Shown here piece by piece: positions 30,190-45,100 of a stretch of DNA of 64,000 nucleotides. The notes below the pieces were generated by a model that worked only from the letters and a program-made list of their open reading frames with translations, was not told where the DNA came from and ran no database searches. Positions within the stretch are counted from its first letter, which is position 1, and each line of letters opens with the position of its first letter. The translations under genes and the position numbers were made by a program. The stretch comes from Platanthera guangdongensis. Lineage: Eukaryota; Streptophyta; Magnoliopsida; Asparagales; Orchidaceae. The stretch is taken from positions 243,025,447 to 243,089,446 of the forward strand of contig CM077158.1 in assembly GCA_039583875.1 (NCBI GenBank). Reading direction: 5' to 3'.

Positions 30190-33100
30190 GTGAGGGGCTG
30201 GCTTCCTCATACATATTTCTTGTCAATTCAATATTTTAAATTTCATATCGATCTGGAAGGTTACTGGTTAAGCTTATGCAGTGTTTTTGGTAGGGTTTTA
30301 GCGTTTTCTATCCCTGATGTTCTTCAAAGTGTCTTTTTTTCCGTGGAGGTACTGTTGGGTGTACTGAGATAGTTTTTGTTTTATTTTGGTATTTATTGTA
30401 ATGGATACGTTGGCAGAATTGACTCAGGATGGTGGGTTGTTACTGAATCTATTGATACTATGGCTCCTGTTTGGCATGGAGTTTTCACTCATACTCATTT
30501 TCTTATCTAGCGCTAGACTTTTCTACCTCTATAGTGAGTTGTTTGCGCAAGACTAACAGATGGGTAAGTTTGGGGTATTTGATGAGTAGTTTTCATATAT
30601 CATATTTCATGCTCTTGTAGGCTCATTTTCATGCATCGTTGCTTCATTTATATTGGAATAATGATCACATTTCACAGAATCACAAATCTCACACAAAGCG
30701 TATTTTTAGCCGATCTTGGTGTGCAATGCACGCCTGATCTTCTTTGGCGAGAGCGTGTCGCTTTCCCGTCATCTTTATTTGCACTGGCAAAATTGTGCAG
30801 ATGCCGGCCGGCGTCCATTCCCCTCGGCAATATCACTTAGCATACGGGAAGATCATTTCACCAGAAGCTGTAGTATATATGTTCGTCATCACAATGGCTA
30901 TGATCGCCACCGAGAAAAAAAACTAGTTTTGAACATAGAAGTGAATGAAGTTTCTTAGGTGAGGTGGGGCGTTCACGACTGCTACCGCCATGCCAAACAG
31001 AGCCTATACATGAACGAGTTTTTCTTTGCGTCTGGGATGATATTGAATAATTGTTTAAAGTCAGACTCAAGGCTTTAGTCCCGGAATAGCTAAAATATTA
31101 ACCTTTTCTCAACCATTCCTGCTCTACAAACTCTGTTAGGTAGCCTGCATTAGGCTTCATTTATAGAAGGCGAGGTGAATGGCCTGCTGCTGATACTTGG
31201 ATGGTTCTAGTAATGTTTTTCTTAGTTGGACATGGCAGACATTTGAATTTCAAAGTGATTGATATGAAGATTTTGTGCTCAATTAGTTGGATTTGATGGG
31301 ATTGTACTGGCGTTTTTTACGAGTGATTCACGCGCCGTAATAAGTTATTCACTCCTTTTCTGTTGATCTGTTTGCCAGCTTTATGATCTTCAGATAATAT
31401 ATTTATTTCTACTGCCAATCTAGTTACTATCTGTCTCTTATTGTGACCATATTAGCTTTTTCTAAATAACAGCAGTGCTCCTTATCTGATGATTTACTAA
31501 TATAACAGGGCAAATCAGCAGAAGTAAGGCAAGCCGCTGGTTTGTGTTTGAAGAATAATCTGAAAGGCACTTTCAGGTCCATGGCTTCTCCACATCAGCA
31601 ATATATCAAGTCACAATTGCTGCCATGTTTAGGGGCAGCCAATAAGACAATTAGATCTACTGCTGGAACTGTTATCAGCGTTATTGTGCAATTAGGGAGA
31701 GTTTTGGGCTGGCCGGAGTTGTTGCAAGCTCTTGTTCATTACCTGGATAGTAATGATCTAAACCACATGGAAGGTGCTATGGATGCTATTTACAAGGTTT
31801 GTGCTTTTTCTCCTGATCACTGGCCCTTTATGTATTGGTTATTTTCTCTTGGTCAAGGGCCCTTTATGTGTCCCACAGTCGTAAATGACAATTTGAGAGT
31901 TATAGCTGAAAGAAACTAGTCTGACTTGCAATTCTCACTTTTTCTTAAACCCTCTCTTCTTTTCTACACATGTTATACAACCCCAAGAAGTTCTAGTTCA
32001 ATTGCGATGATATTTATTTAAATTCACAACCACTCAAACATTCATGCAAATATTGATGCGTCTAACCATCTATCTAACCACACTGTCTACCTTTTATATT
32101 ATATTTTGATTGACAAATTAGTTAATAGTTATTGGAAAATACAACAAACTGCGTGCATGTTCTTGATGTCTACTAACTTGGTAACTAAAATCATGTTATT
32201 GAACGTATTGTGATTCCAGTTTATACAATGGTATCTCACTGTTAGAATGTTATTCTTCCACATGTTTTTGTCTATAAAACCTCTAAATTGCAATGATACC
32301 ATTAAGTTCTCATGACAATACCAACACTCATAATTATGTTATTGCTATTACAGAATAACATCTCCATTCCTTTAATTTAGACCTTGATAGTAAATTTGTA
32401 CCATCTAATATTTTCATTTTTTCACAACAGATCTGCGAAGATATACCAGAAGAACTTGATTTGGATGTTCCTGGACTAGCAGAACGACCTATCAACATTT
32501 TCATACCTCGATTATTGCAGGTTCATAGTCTTCAAATGAATAATGTGTTCTACATTGTTTACAAAGTATCTTTTTTGTTTGGTTTGATTATTGATTTGAT
32601 GCTATCTATAATTCTTGAAAGTTTTCTATGCCCAAATTCATGATACAAATTGCATTTGCCTATTTTTTGGATCGAAGTGTGTTGTACCAATTTGACAAAT
32701 GGCATTTGACCTTCTTCTATTTGTTATTTCAAAGGCGATTGGGCTTGAGTTTCACATGTATTCACATTATGGTGCATATGATGTGGGATTCATGTTTTCA
32801 TCATGGATAAATTTGTTTTCTTCTGTGTTTTAACATGCAACCTTTTTGTTCTGTAATAATGCAGTTTTTTCAATCCCCACATTCCACAATTAGAAGGCTC
32901 TCATTGGGATCTATCAATCAGTTTATTGTAATCATGCCTACAGTGAGTATCTAATTGTTTTGTGTAGTTTTCCTAAAAAGATGGACCTTTCTTGTGCCAA
33001 ACGATTTTTTTTACCATATGATGTTCAACATATGCTACAAATTATGCAGGCTTTGCTGCTATCAATGGATCAGTACCTACAAGGTTTATTTATTCTTACT

Positions 33101-36100
33101 CGAGATGTTTCTGCAGATGTAAGAAAGCTGGTTAGTAATTTCTTTAAACTTCAGCCTCCTGGTTTTCCTCTTTTATATTTTCAGTCAGGTATAGAGATTT
33201 TTTTAGTTGCAGGTATTCATGATAGATTGTCCTAATTTATTTGTTTTCCTAGTTCATTTTGTTTCTCTTTCAACAGTGGCACTATACAAGATTCTTGTAT
33301 ATTGGGTACAACATCGAATGCCAAAAACAATTATGCCTTTTATTTGACCGGAGATTAACAACAAAAAATATTAGTACATACAATTCTAGGTAGCTTTTCT
33401 CGAAGCATGCATGCATATGATATTTAAAAAAAAGGAAACTCTAAGTTGTACTTCTTAAAAATGCAGCTCGTGTTTTATAGGATGAGGAGGCATGCCTACA
33501 TGCTTTAACAACTCTCCTTTTCTCAACATCATATTGATGGTGACCATTAGTCCTGGACATGTGCGGCATCATGGCATGCTCAATAATTCTTTCCGGCTTC
33601 CTTTGTGAGTTTATATATATAAATTCATTTTAGCAATTGTTCCGAAGGATCTTTATATATGGAACACGCACTTGAAATTGCTTTGAAATAATGATTACTA
33701 ATCAATTAATCATGCTATGTTCCTACAACATTATTCTTCTTTTGCTTGACATTATTTCCTTCTTGTATACCCTTCTCTGTTCTCCATATCTCTCCCCTAA
33801 GATTCCCATTCTTTCAAATCTCATCTATCATGGTATTATTCTTCAATTGATTCGTGAGTAACACCCGAAGAGTTTGCAGCTTTCTCTCTATAAATTTTTT
33901 TAATGCATTTTCTTAATTCTCTAGAGGAGAGTTTTATACTTCGTATAAACTGCTTGTGTTGAAAAAAGACCAAATATTGGAAGGAACAAACATTAAAGGA
34001 AGTTATAAACCACTGCTTATGTTTCTCTTCATCTTCTCGTGGGCTCTTGGGTCCCAACTTGCAGTCTTGCATATGTTTATATATGGAACAAGAACTTGGA
34101 ATTGCTTTGAAACAATGATGACTAATCATGTTATGTTGCTATAACAATATATTTCTTTAGCTTGACATTATTTTCTTCTTGTATACCCTTCTCTCTTTTC
34201 CACATCTCTCCTAAGATTCCCATTCTTTCCAATCTCATCTATCAGAATATTATTCATCAATTGATTCATGAGTGACAACTGATGAGTTTGCAACTTTCTC
34301 TCTATAATTTTTTAATACATTTTCATATTTCTCAAGAGGAGATTTTTATACTTTGGATATACTGCTTGTGTTGAAACAGACCAAATATTTGAAGGAACAA
34401 ACATCAAAGGAAGTTATAGACCAATGTGTATGTTTCTCACGGGTAATTAACCTTGGCCTTTGTAGGTCAATCACTCTTCTGAGGCAACATAATTAACCTT
34501 GGCCTCTCACAGAATCTGTAATTATGTTATTTTGAGAATAATGCTAATACCACCAAAGACGAAGACATAGAAATTGGCCATAAATGAATATGTTCTGATT
34601 GTAAGAGGCAGATTCGAGTATATTCATGCAATAGTATATCAATATCCTTACCCCAAGCATACAAAGAAGGCATGGATGGACCGACAGATGTGAAGACATA
34701 GTGTTGCGATGAGGTCATGCTAAGGGGAGGTTTTGTCTGGCTACATTGTATTTCATGGCCACAATTTACTTACCATGGACCATGTTGTGGAATTTCAAAG
34801 AGCCAACTCGCATTACCACTGATTGTTTGCAGCTAAGTGAATTGTGCCCTCGAGCCTATTGGAGTGTCATTATCATCCAACTATAATACTTCAAACTCAT
34901 CCAAGTAAATATCATATGTAGGGGAATATGTGATTATGGTTGTTTAGATATTTGTAGGTAGGGGAATATGGTTGTTTGCAGCTAAAAACATACCTTTGAT
35001 ACCTAGTTGTACATACTCATGGAGGGAGAGGTGCTATGTGGTGGTTTTGCTCGGGTACGTGGAGGGTTTGTAGATAATGGCGGTTTGGGAAAATGTTTTT
35101 TTGTGTGGAGCTGGGGTTTCATAAATTGGATGAAGGTTCAACTGTGATGTTTTGGAGGATGCAATGGGAAAATACTTGGAATTCGACCTGGAGTGATGGA
35201 TATTTAAAGGAGGTAAATTACTCTTTGATAAAACAAACTTGCTCCATGGCCTGAGCAAGGATGGTGAGATTGTGAATGTGGAGGTGACCCTATATTTGGG
35301 ATTGTAATGTCGTGAGTCCTAAGTAATGTCCGACTTAAAGATCAAGGGCACGTGGCATTCTCGATGAAGTTGTTGATGTAGGATTTGATTGAATCTGATT
35401 ATTAAACTTCTTTAAGCATTTCAAAGGTGTTATATGCTTGATGTGTATCCTACCAAGAGATTGAGTTTTATGAGTTTCTAGGAGGAGTTGGTTTGTTTTA
35501 CCTAACGAATCCACTGGAGACCCGATCCCTCCGTGCATATAGTAGAAATGAGGACTTCTATTTTTTCAATGTGATTTGTGTTGGAACATGGTTTGCCTGA
35601 TCCAACACTTTGAAGGTTGAAGAATTTACTTGATCTAAGCAGTCCACCCACACACCAAACAACGAAATGTCTGGCCGCCAAAGTTGGGATGGGCTATATC
35701 CAAAGGTGGGTCGTAGAAACATGAGGGATTTTGCAAAATCGCCTTCAGAAGGTGACTTTGTAGTAAGCGGCAATGTATGTTCCTCACTACGAGGGTAGCG
35801 TTGACTCTGCCCATGTGTTTCGAGATGGACACAAGGGAAGGGGCATCTTCATTCTTTCATTTGAGCTCATACATTGACGGAGTGTAGACTAGGAGTTGGA
35901 CAATTAGTTAATGGGATCTATGGATTAGATCCATGCGTTAATTGTCGTTATCAATGAATTAGGGTAGTGGAGTGCTGCCTAAGCTGAGATTAGTTCAACG
36001 TGGGACTTTGCATTGTAGTTGGTAGTGCAGAGCAAGTCAAAGGCGTCGATTGAGCGAGAAGTCACGACATGCAAGCTGATGGGTCACCTCTTTCATTAAA

Positions 36101-39100
36101 TATCCAAATAAGAAATTAAGGCCTTTAATTATCCATGGTCGCATAAAAAATAAATATTAATTTATAAAAAAATAATGGAGCTACTCTCTAAGCATACTAT
36201 TATCTTTTTTTTTATATTATAAAGGAAGACTCCACCATGATGTAACATTTGCCAATCCTAAAATACATTGACACTCAAAAATTTCAGCCCCTTAACTTCA
36301 AAAATTCAAAAATAAAAGTCCTTTTCAATAATATAAAATTCTGCCATTTAAGCGTCGACTTCAAGCTCGCTGCACTGATGATAAGGTTCAATAATAAATA
36401 GTATATCTGCCTTTTCATGTCACCATCTTGCTCAGAGTTCAACTGTCACCAACGTAGGACCACGTTTATGCCTCTTGCCTCTTCTTTCTCATGCAATCCT
36501 TGCGTGCACCACTTCATTTGAGAATCTTGGAGCAATAGAGCTAGGGCTTCTTCTCTCCTCTCAGCTTTGAAGATCGATGATTTCCTTTCTCTGGTCAGGC
36601 CGGACATCGATGACTTCAATTTCTTTTGGTAAGGTTCGTTTGCAACCCTTACTCCATTCCTCTCTTTCTTTGCTATTTTTTTCGTTATTTTTTTAAAGTT
36701 AGCGCTTCTTCTCTTCACTTAAGTCTGAAGATCAACGACTTCCTCCAACCAAGCCTATGCATCCACAACTTCATTTTCCTCCGGTGAGCTGCATCTGCAA
36801 CCCTTACTCTATTCCTTTCCTTGATATTTTTTGGTATTTTTTTAAAGTTAGGGTTTCTTCTCTTCTCTTAGCTAAGAAAATCGACAATTTTATTTCTCCA
36901 ATAGGGTCCTGATTTCCTTTCTCTAGTCAGGCCCGAACATTGATGACTTCAATTTCTTTTGGTGAGGTTCGTTTGCAAGCCTTGCTCTATTCCTCTCTTT
37001 CTTTGTTATTTTTTCGGTATTTTTTTTAAATCTAGCGCTTCTTCTCTTAACTTAAGTTTGAAGATCAACGTCTTCCTTCAGCCAAGCCCTTGTATCGACG
37101 ACTTCATTTTCCTCCGGTGAGGTGCGACTGCAACCTTTATTGTATTCCTCCCTTTCTCTGATATTTTTTAGTATTTTTTTAAAGCTAGGGTTTCTTCTCT
37201 TCTCTAAGCTAAGAAACTTGAAAATTTTCTATCTCCATTAAGGTCCCATCGACGACTTCATTTTCTTAAGGTGAGGTTCTTTCACAGCTCTTATTGTATT
37301 CCTCTATTTCTCTGCTGTTTTTTGAAGATAACGTCGTTCCTCAACTACATCCCCTTGCACTTTGACAAATTTTTTCATCGCCCTTTCTCTCCAGTATATT
37401 GGGCATCGACAAGTTCATTTGTCCCTAATCAACTTCATTATCTCTAAGGGTCCGTTCGGTGCACATGTATTGGCTTTTTGGAAATGGCTTTGCCTTCCAG
37501 AAAGCCAATTCTCCCGTTCGGCGCGCCAGAATTAGATGGGCATTGGTTTTCACTTGAAAACCATGAGTTTTCCTATATACCTAAAAATCCAGTCCCCCAA
37601 AACTTACCTCCCGCTGAAGGTTTTCTAGATTTTCACCGCTATCGTGACCTGACCCGACCCCGCTCCCGCTCCCATGCCCTGACCTCGATCCCGCTCTCGT
37701 GCCCCGACCACGACGCTCCAACGCCGACTGCGCGACCCCGACGCTCCGACGTGGACGCTCCGACGCCAACTTCTCCGATGCCGCTGGAATATATGTACGC
37801 TCCCACTCCGACTCCTCCGTGCCCTAAATCAGGTATTTCCTCCTCCAACGCTCCCACGCCGTCTACTTCAGAATTTTTGCCTCCAGGTATCATATTCCTT
37901 CTCCACTTCTTCCTATTTATCTTCTTCCTCTTCCTCTTGAAATTTTTTTCTGCATTCCTATTTTTTTAGATCTGGAAGTTATTTTTTCTAATATCTATGT
38001 TATTTGTGAAATGATTTCTGCCATTTGAACTGTAAATTAACAAAAAAATTCTGATTTTTGAGCTATACTTAAGAATCACAAAGATTGTGGCGGTCATACA
38101 GATCTAAATTGGTTAGTGCTGTGTGTTCAGTGTGTGTACTTGTCAGTTGATTACTCCTCATACTTCTATCTTTTGTGTTGTTGTCATCAAAAACAACTTA
38201 TAAATTGAGAGTTTTATCCAAATGTTATTTCAGTGTTCAAATTGTTCAATTTTAAAAATTATTACAATTCCAGAAAACCAATTCATTTGTGCATCTGAAA
38301 TTCTGAATAGCATTTATGTATCAATGCCAATTTTATTCACTGAATAGCATCCTGCAACCGAACAATAGAATTGATTTTCTGCAAAAAATCAATTCCTACA
38401 AATATTGGTTTTTTGACTAAAGCCAATTTCAAAAAGACAATACCTGCTCGCCGAATGGACCCTAAATGTTTTTACCTGAATTGCTGCATTCATGTGTTAC
38501 TTTGAATTTTTTTACAGATTTGTTCTATTCTCGTGTTTCTATAAATATACAGAAGACAAATTGTTGTAGTACGATTGCTAAATATCTATGAAAGGTCTTA
38601 AATCTCCACCATATATAATATGAAGGCGATTGGGGGGAGGGGTTGTGGTGCAACATGGCCCCCTTACCTTCTTTTGGAGTACCAACATACGGTGCATAAC
38701 ACGGGGTGTTGGGGGTGGGAGTGGGGTGGGGGTTGCTTCCTTTCCAAAATAGTCTCAAACACAACTCTTCTCTCACGAGCCCATGTGTGTCGCTTCCATT
38801 TATCCAAAAATCCAATTCCCAGCTCTTGCCATGTGTCCATTAACACCTTGACTTTTTGTGTTTAGCTCACATGCATGATTTTTGTTTATTTTTGATGAGC
38901 TCCTTCGCTTTTTAACTTAAATACATACATATGTTGAAATATATGGTCATTACATTTTCATCTTTCACCTGTTGACACTTGTGCTAGTGTTGCACAACAG
39001 GTCCGGTAGGGCCGTGCTTGCCCGACTTTATCGTGATCATTCTCTTTGAAAGGAGGGCCTGCCCGGGTCTAATTGGTCGGTTCGTACTTGTCCTGGGCTT

Positions 39101-42100
39101 GGCCAGCTATGTCGCTGGGTGCGACCTAGCAATAATTACTGGGATGCCGCCCATCATTTAGTGATGGGCGGCTACCCAACACTTATCGCTGGGCTGTTAG
39201 CGCAACTTTACTGTTGGGCAAAGCCCACCTGCTCTAGTTGGGCAGGGGTTGCCCAACTTTACAACTGGGTAGCACTCTGCATCCAGGATCTTATAGGCCT
39301 GGTCGGGCACCAAGCCAGTCCAAAACTTAATTAAGGGGCCTACCAGGACCCCTAGACCTGGCTTGGTCTCCGACTTAATTTGACCTAGGCCTAGCGGTGC
39401 TTTAACCGTGCAAAGCAGGCTCAGGCTTTTTGTACACTCGTAATTGCACCTACATTAATTTAGCTAATTTAGGGACCATATATACGAACGTGCCTAAAAG
39501 CAGGCGCGCATGGAGCCCGTTCGCCACTACTTTGAGTGCACAGTACACATCCAAAGCAGCCACGAACGGGTGGAGCCCGTTCGGCGTTCTCTCCCAAGAA
39601 TTGCTTGCTAATTTCTTAAATAAATGCATTCTAAATAAATTAAAATAAAATAAAATGAAAGTAATAATTATTCAGGATTTTTTTCAGAAATAAACTTAAA
39701 TAAAATTCCAAATTAATCTAAGGTCTTGACTGATCTTTAATGTGCCTGATCATTAACATTCATTGTGCTATTCTATTTTGTTCATAACTTTTCCTTGTGT
39801 ACATAAAAGTTATGTATTACATGGTTATTAATTGATTATTATTACTTGACCTTCCGTACTTTTCATTTATGTAGTATCTTGTGTAGGTTTGCTCTGCATT
39901 TGTTCAGTTAATTGAAGTTCGACCAGCATTTTTGGAGGTTGGTTAAATTTTCCCCCTTTACAATTAACTCCATGTTTTATGTTTTGACACTGGGGTTAGA
40001 TATCGTCTCAGAACATGTAAGCTCAGTTCAGTCAACTTCGTCTGTTTTGTCACGTTCTAATTTGGAACATGGGCTGATTACAACTTGAAATTTGATTTGA
40101 ACACTTCGTGTAAATTAGTTTTTCGAGAAGTAAGGCTTTAATTATTTCTGCAGCCGCATTTGAGAAATGTGATTGAATACATGTTGCAAGCTAATAAGGA
40201 CTCTGATGATGAAGTTGCTCTTGAGGCATGTGAGTTTTGGTATGTAGGCTGATCTAGCTTGTCTATATAACCTTCTAATTTTAATTTAGTGTAAAAGTGC
40301 AATCTGATAGTTTTACCATTATAAAAAGATGGCCAATGATGTCCCTTAAAATATTTCATATTTTGATTGCTCTTGTTTCATAAAGTTGCTAAAATAAAAA
40401 AAATCATGTTACATTATTTTATTTTTTTTAGAAAAAATTGTTTATCTTGTTTTTCATACATGAAAAATGTGCTACTTCTTTTGTGACCATCTATTGTTAA
40501 CAAGACATGACATTTTTGCTCCTCTAGGCTGGTTAGTTAGTGGAAATACTTGTTCACAATTTTGAAATGGCAATCGGTTCCATACCAATGTATTTTCATT
40601 AGGAAACAAATGTTCCTCCAAATGTCGTCCAACTATTTAACATATGCCTTTTAAAGTACTTAAGCACTCATGGGTTTCTTGTTGGTTGGCTAAAAGGTGC
40701 TTTAAATTGCATTGGTTGCTGATTTATGATGGTTGTTTAGAGTTAACTTGAAACTACTGCTATCAGTATCTTCTGAAACATGTGATCGTAATATCTGTTA
40801 TTGATAATTGACATATTGAAACTGATGGAGTTTATTTTGAGAGAACGTGGACAGAAACCGTGCATGAGAAGGGGAAAAAGCGGAAGGGCACACAACCAAA
40901 GGGAGAGAGGGAGCAGGGCTGAGTGACTGAGAGGGAGAAAAATGCTGATACAAGCTTTTAATTCAATAATCTATTTAAGTATCCACATTAGAGTACTGCA
41001 TCCTTTATGTAGATCGATTCTTCTACCATTTCTAAAATGCTTAAGATTAGCAATGAAAAAATAAACATGCTTAAAGCTATTTTGACATGCAATAATTATG
41101 GATTGAGATCCATTGGTACATGGTTCTTGTGATGATTGACCTAAGTAGAATCAGTGTCTGACAATCCTACAATTCACCGAGACTGAAAAAAATCTTCTTT
41201 GAAGAGTTTTAAAGTGGCGACATTTGCTGGTAGATGTGGGCTCCACAAATGTGTATCTTGTGGGGCAGCTGCAGCTACTGAACCAACTAAAGAAACAAAC
41301 CAAGATAAAGCTCTAATTCAAACTATGAACAAAAGGCAAGCATGGAGTCAAATATACAAAAGAAGGAGAAAATTTATATGAAATCCAAATGGATACAAAA
41401 TCACAGTACAGAAAAGGCACAACATCATATTAATTCAAGCCCAAAAGAAAGGAAGTTTTACTAGTCCACCTAAATGACTATTAATGTGTAATTAAAATAA
41501 AGTGCTCACTTTCATGTATCTTACTTGTAAGTTGAATACGTATACTCTTTGTATAAATGCATATTAATGAACAGGATGATAGGTTATCTCTAACCTCTGT
41601 TTTCTGTATTTCCTTCTCCAATTATCCCTTGTCCTCCTCTAGTTCTCTATTTTCTTCTCTCATTTCTTGAATTTTCATTCATTTCTCTTCCCCTCAAAAT
41701 TTCTCAAAATTTGGTTCTTTCAGCACTAACTAATAAGATAAAGATGACAAGGTTATCTTCAATGTTTATTCCCCGCCTTTCCCCCTTCTGGTTCATTAGG
41801 CTACAAGGCAACGACATTGCAAAGATTTCTAAGGTCAAATTTCACATCTACAAGTATTTTCCCTCTATGCTGGTTGATCATCGATGTCAGACTTAAAAGT
41901 GACCCTCTCTCATCTTTTGACAAAGGAGTTATTACACGAATCATTTTTTGGATGCCAAATGCTTTGGATGTAGACCTGTTGATGCACGTACGGAGGAAAA
42001 TGTTAAGCTCTCCTCTTGTGCCTCCAACTGAGATCCTATATTGCGCAATCCTAAGTATTATTCGAGGCCGGTTGGGAAGCTGATTTGGTTGATGGTCACT

Positions 42101-45100
42101 TGTCCTAGTACCTGGTTCTTGGCGGGTGCTATGAGTCAATTTGTGAACATTCCGTCGGTTTCACATCTTCATGCAGTTGAGCGCATTCTGCGGTTTATAA
42201 AGTGCGCTGTTGATCAAGGCCTTATATATCGACCATCATCTAATTTTTCTCTCAAAGCCTATTCAAATGCAAATTTTGCTGGATCAATCAATTACTATTG
42301 ATTTGAAAAAGCATTCTGCCAGTTGCTTTTGCAGGTATTCTGGTGACAACATAATCACATGAAAGAGAAAGAACCAACCAATGGTTGCTCTTTCTACCGC
42401 CGAGTCCGAATATCGTTCGATGTCCCTAGTGTGTTTTAAGCTAACATGGTTGAAGAACCTCTTGTTTGACCCTGATGTCTCTCTCTCTTCTCTCTTGCAA
42501 TGTTACACTGTAATGACCAAACAATCAAGCATATAGCAAATAACCTAATGTTTTATAAGCGTATGTAGCATATAGAAATTTATTGTCACTTCACTAGAGA
42601 CAGTGTCAATCTTAGAGATGTTCATCTACAACATGTTGCTACTACCACTCAAGTTGCTTATATTTTCACTAGGGGTGTAAGTAAAAAACCATCCGAACCA
42701 AACCAGACCGCACAGTTCGTTTTCGTTGGTGGCGGTTTGGTTACAGTTTCAAATTTTAAAAAATTGCACGGTTCGGTTCAAGATTTTTAATGCTAAATCT
42801 AAATCAAACCAAATCGAACCGACGGATAACACTATTTATGGACCTAAAACCAACTTTAGTACCCGAATCTAATGACTCATAATGTCCGGGCCGATTGGGC
42901 ATCAAATACAATTTGAAACATTAAAAGTAATATATCAAATTGACTCAGATCGACCATCCAGACGCAACCACAGACTCAAATTGTCCTTCTGGGTAGCAGA
43001 TCACCGCGTCCTGCAGGAATAGACCCGTGTCGGGTGTTGCACGCCATCAAAAACGTTGGGCAACATGATTTGTAGCGTGTGCAGAATAAGACAAAGTAAC
43101 GAGACATTGCCTTGTCGGAAGCAGTGTTTGTATATAATATTCCGATTCACTTGTAGATTGAGAAGTTGCCATTCTGCATTACTCCAAATTGCCCAAACAT
43201 ATTTAGAATGGCTAGATTTTCCCAAAAGAATAATAAAGAATGTGTCAACATTGGCATTACTGAATCAAATTCGAGAAATTCACAAATTATTGTGTGAAAA
43301 TGTGTAGATAACCAACTCAAGAGACGTATCCGACACTTTACATGCAATGTGTTTAAGGTTAACTAGTAGGTTATGGTACATACTAAGATAAGGTTCCAAG
43401 TTGGCAAAATGAGAAGCTCCAACTATGAAATTTGGAGCCTTGAAAATATTAAGAAACATCTATGATGACACCTCCACTAATTTACCAAATTCATTGACAA
43501 TCATGGGAGTAAGTTGTGTCTCTAGCAAATGAGCTTTTTTGCTGACAAGTAATAGGTTGCAGATGTTGAGTACTTCATTGTTTTCATTGATGACATCCCG
43601 ATGTACTCCCAGTTGGATGAGTATATCGGACACTGGCATGGGTGCTAAGCATCTTAAGAAGGCACCAACTCTACACAAAATTTTCCATGTGCCAGTTTGG
43701 CTACCCTCAGTTGCATTCTTAAGACATGTAAGTGAAGAGGATATTGCCGTGGATCTGACGAAAATTGCGGCAATACGAGATTGTCCTGAGCTGAAGAACA
43801 TTGCGGATGTCCGGTGCTTCTTGGGACTTGCCGGCTATTACATTCAATTTGTAGAAAACATTTCAAGGATCACACTCTCTCTTACTACACTAACCAGGAA
43901 GGATCACAAGTTTGTTTGAACGCCTGATCGTGTGCGGGCCTTTGAGGCGATGTAGAACAAATTGATATCCACTCCTGCCAAGACCCTAATGCTATTTATT
44001 TGGAAACCTGTATATATTATTTCTTAATTTATAATATACACCAATCATGAGCCATTATATGCATTATAAATAGGTAGAAGTGATTTTGTATAGACTAACT
44101 TTTATAACATAATTGCTTTGTTGGCTTTCATGTGCGGTGCTAGGGTTTCATATTAGTTGTATGTGGGTCCTTAGTTTCTTAGGATCATACTTTCTCACTG
44201 AGCTAGATGCGTTGCTTAGATAGCACGAAACATCTCACATAGAAATCACAAAATTTCAAGGGAAACTGATGAGTTTGAGTTGAAACCTCATAGAAGGTGT
44301 GCATGCCGTTTGAAATTTTGATTAACCATAAAAACAAGACCTATGAGGGAAATATCAACAATAATTTCATCAAAAAAAATTGAGCTAGAATTCAGATGGA
44401 CAGACTATTTGATTGATGTAATAATTCCTTTGACTGTTGCGTGTGAAGCAGCTTTTTATCTATTTACTTTAAAAGAAAGTTGTAATGTGGTCTGATTGAT
44501 TTCATTCTAAAACCCAATTTTAGTTTTTAGTTCTTATTTTATAGAAATTTTGTAATCTTCGTTGTTCTTTTAACTCAATAGGTCTGCATACTCTGATGCT
44601 AATTTGCCTCCTGAAGGCTTACGAGAATTTTTGCCACGCTTGATTCCAGTATGTTGTATGTTTTCCTTATATTATTCTCCTCAGCTGCCTGAAAATATTT
44701 GTTTGGTGATGGCCATGGTTTTATCTCTCTTTTTCTAGGTTTTACTGTCAAATATGGTGTATTCTGATGATGATGAATCACTTGGTGATGCTGAGGTATC
44801 CTTAAGTTTGTTTAATGACACCTATCAGTCTTTTATATTTCTTATATCTTTGATTGAACGTTTATATTATGTTTTTTTCAGGATGATGAGTCCATCCCTG
44901 ACAGAGATCAGGTTCTTTTCTCTTATGTGAAATTTTCTGTTATCGCGAAACTTTTTATTCAACCCTTTTGTCACCATGTTTTAACAGATTTTGCATTTAT
45001 TAATTTTTGGTACTCATCATATAGGATTTGAAGCCTCGATTTCATTCATCGAGACTTCATGGATCTGATAACGGGGAAGACGCTGTATGATGAATTTCTC

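Noticed and set aside
37478..37969. 163-codon plus-strand frame as a host gene
   Set aside because: It starts inside the terminal inverted repeat of the Harbinger element and is built from simple GC-rich repeats.
42672..42840. Possible hAT-type end (CTAGGGGTGTAAG with GAACCAAACC and GGTTCGGTT repeats)
   Set aside because: The word pattern is common in plant hAT-like elements, but I found no matching opposite end or 8-bp duplication.
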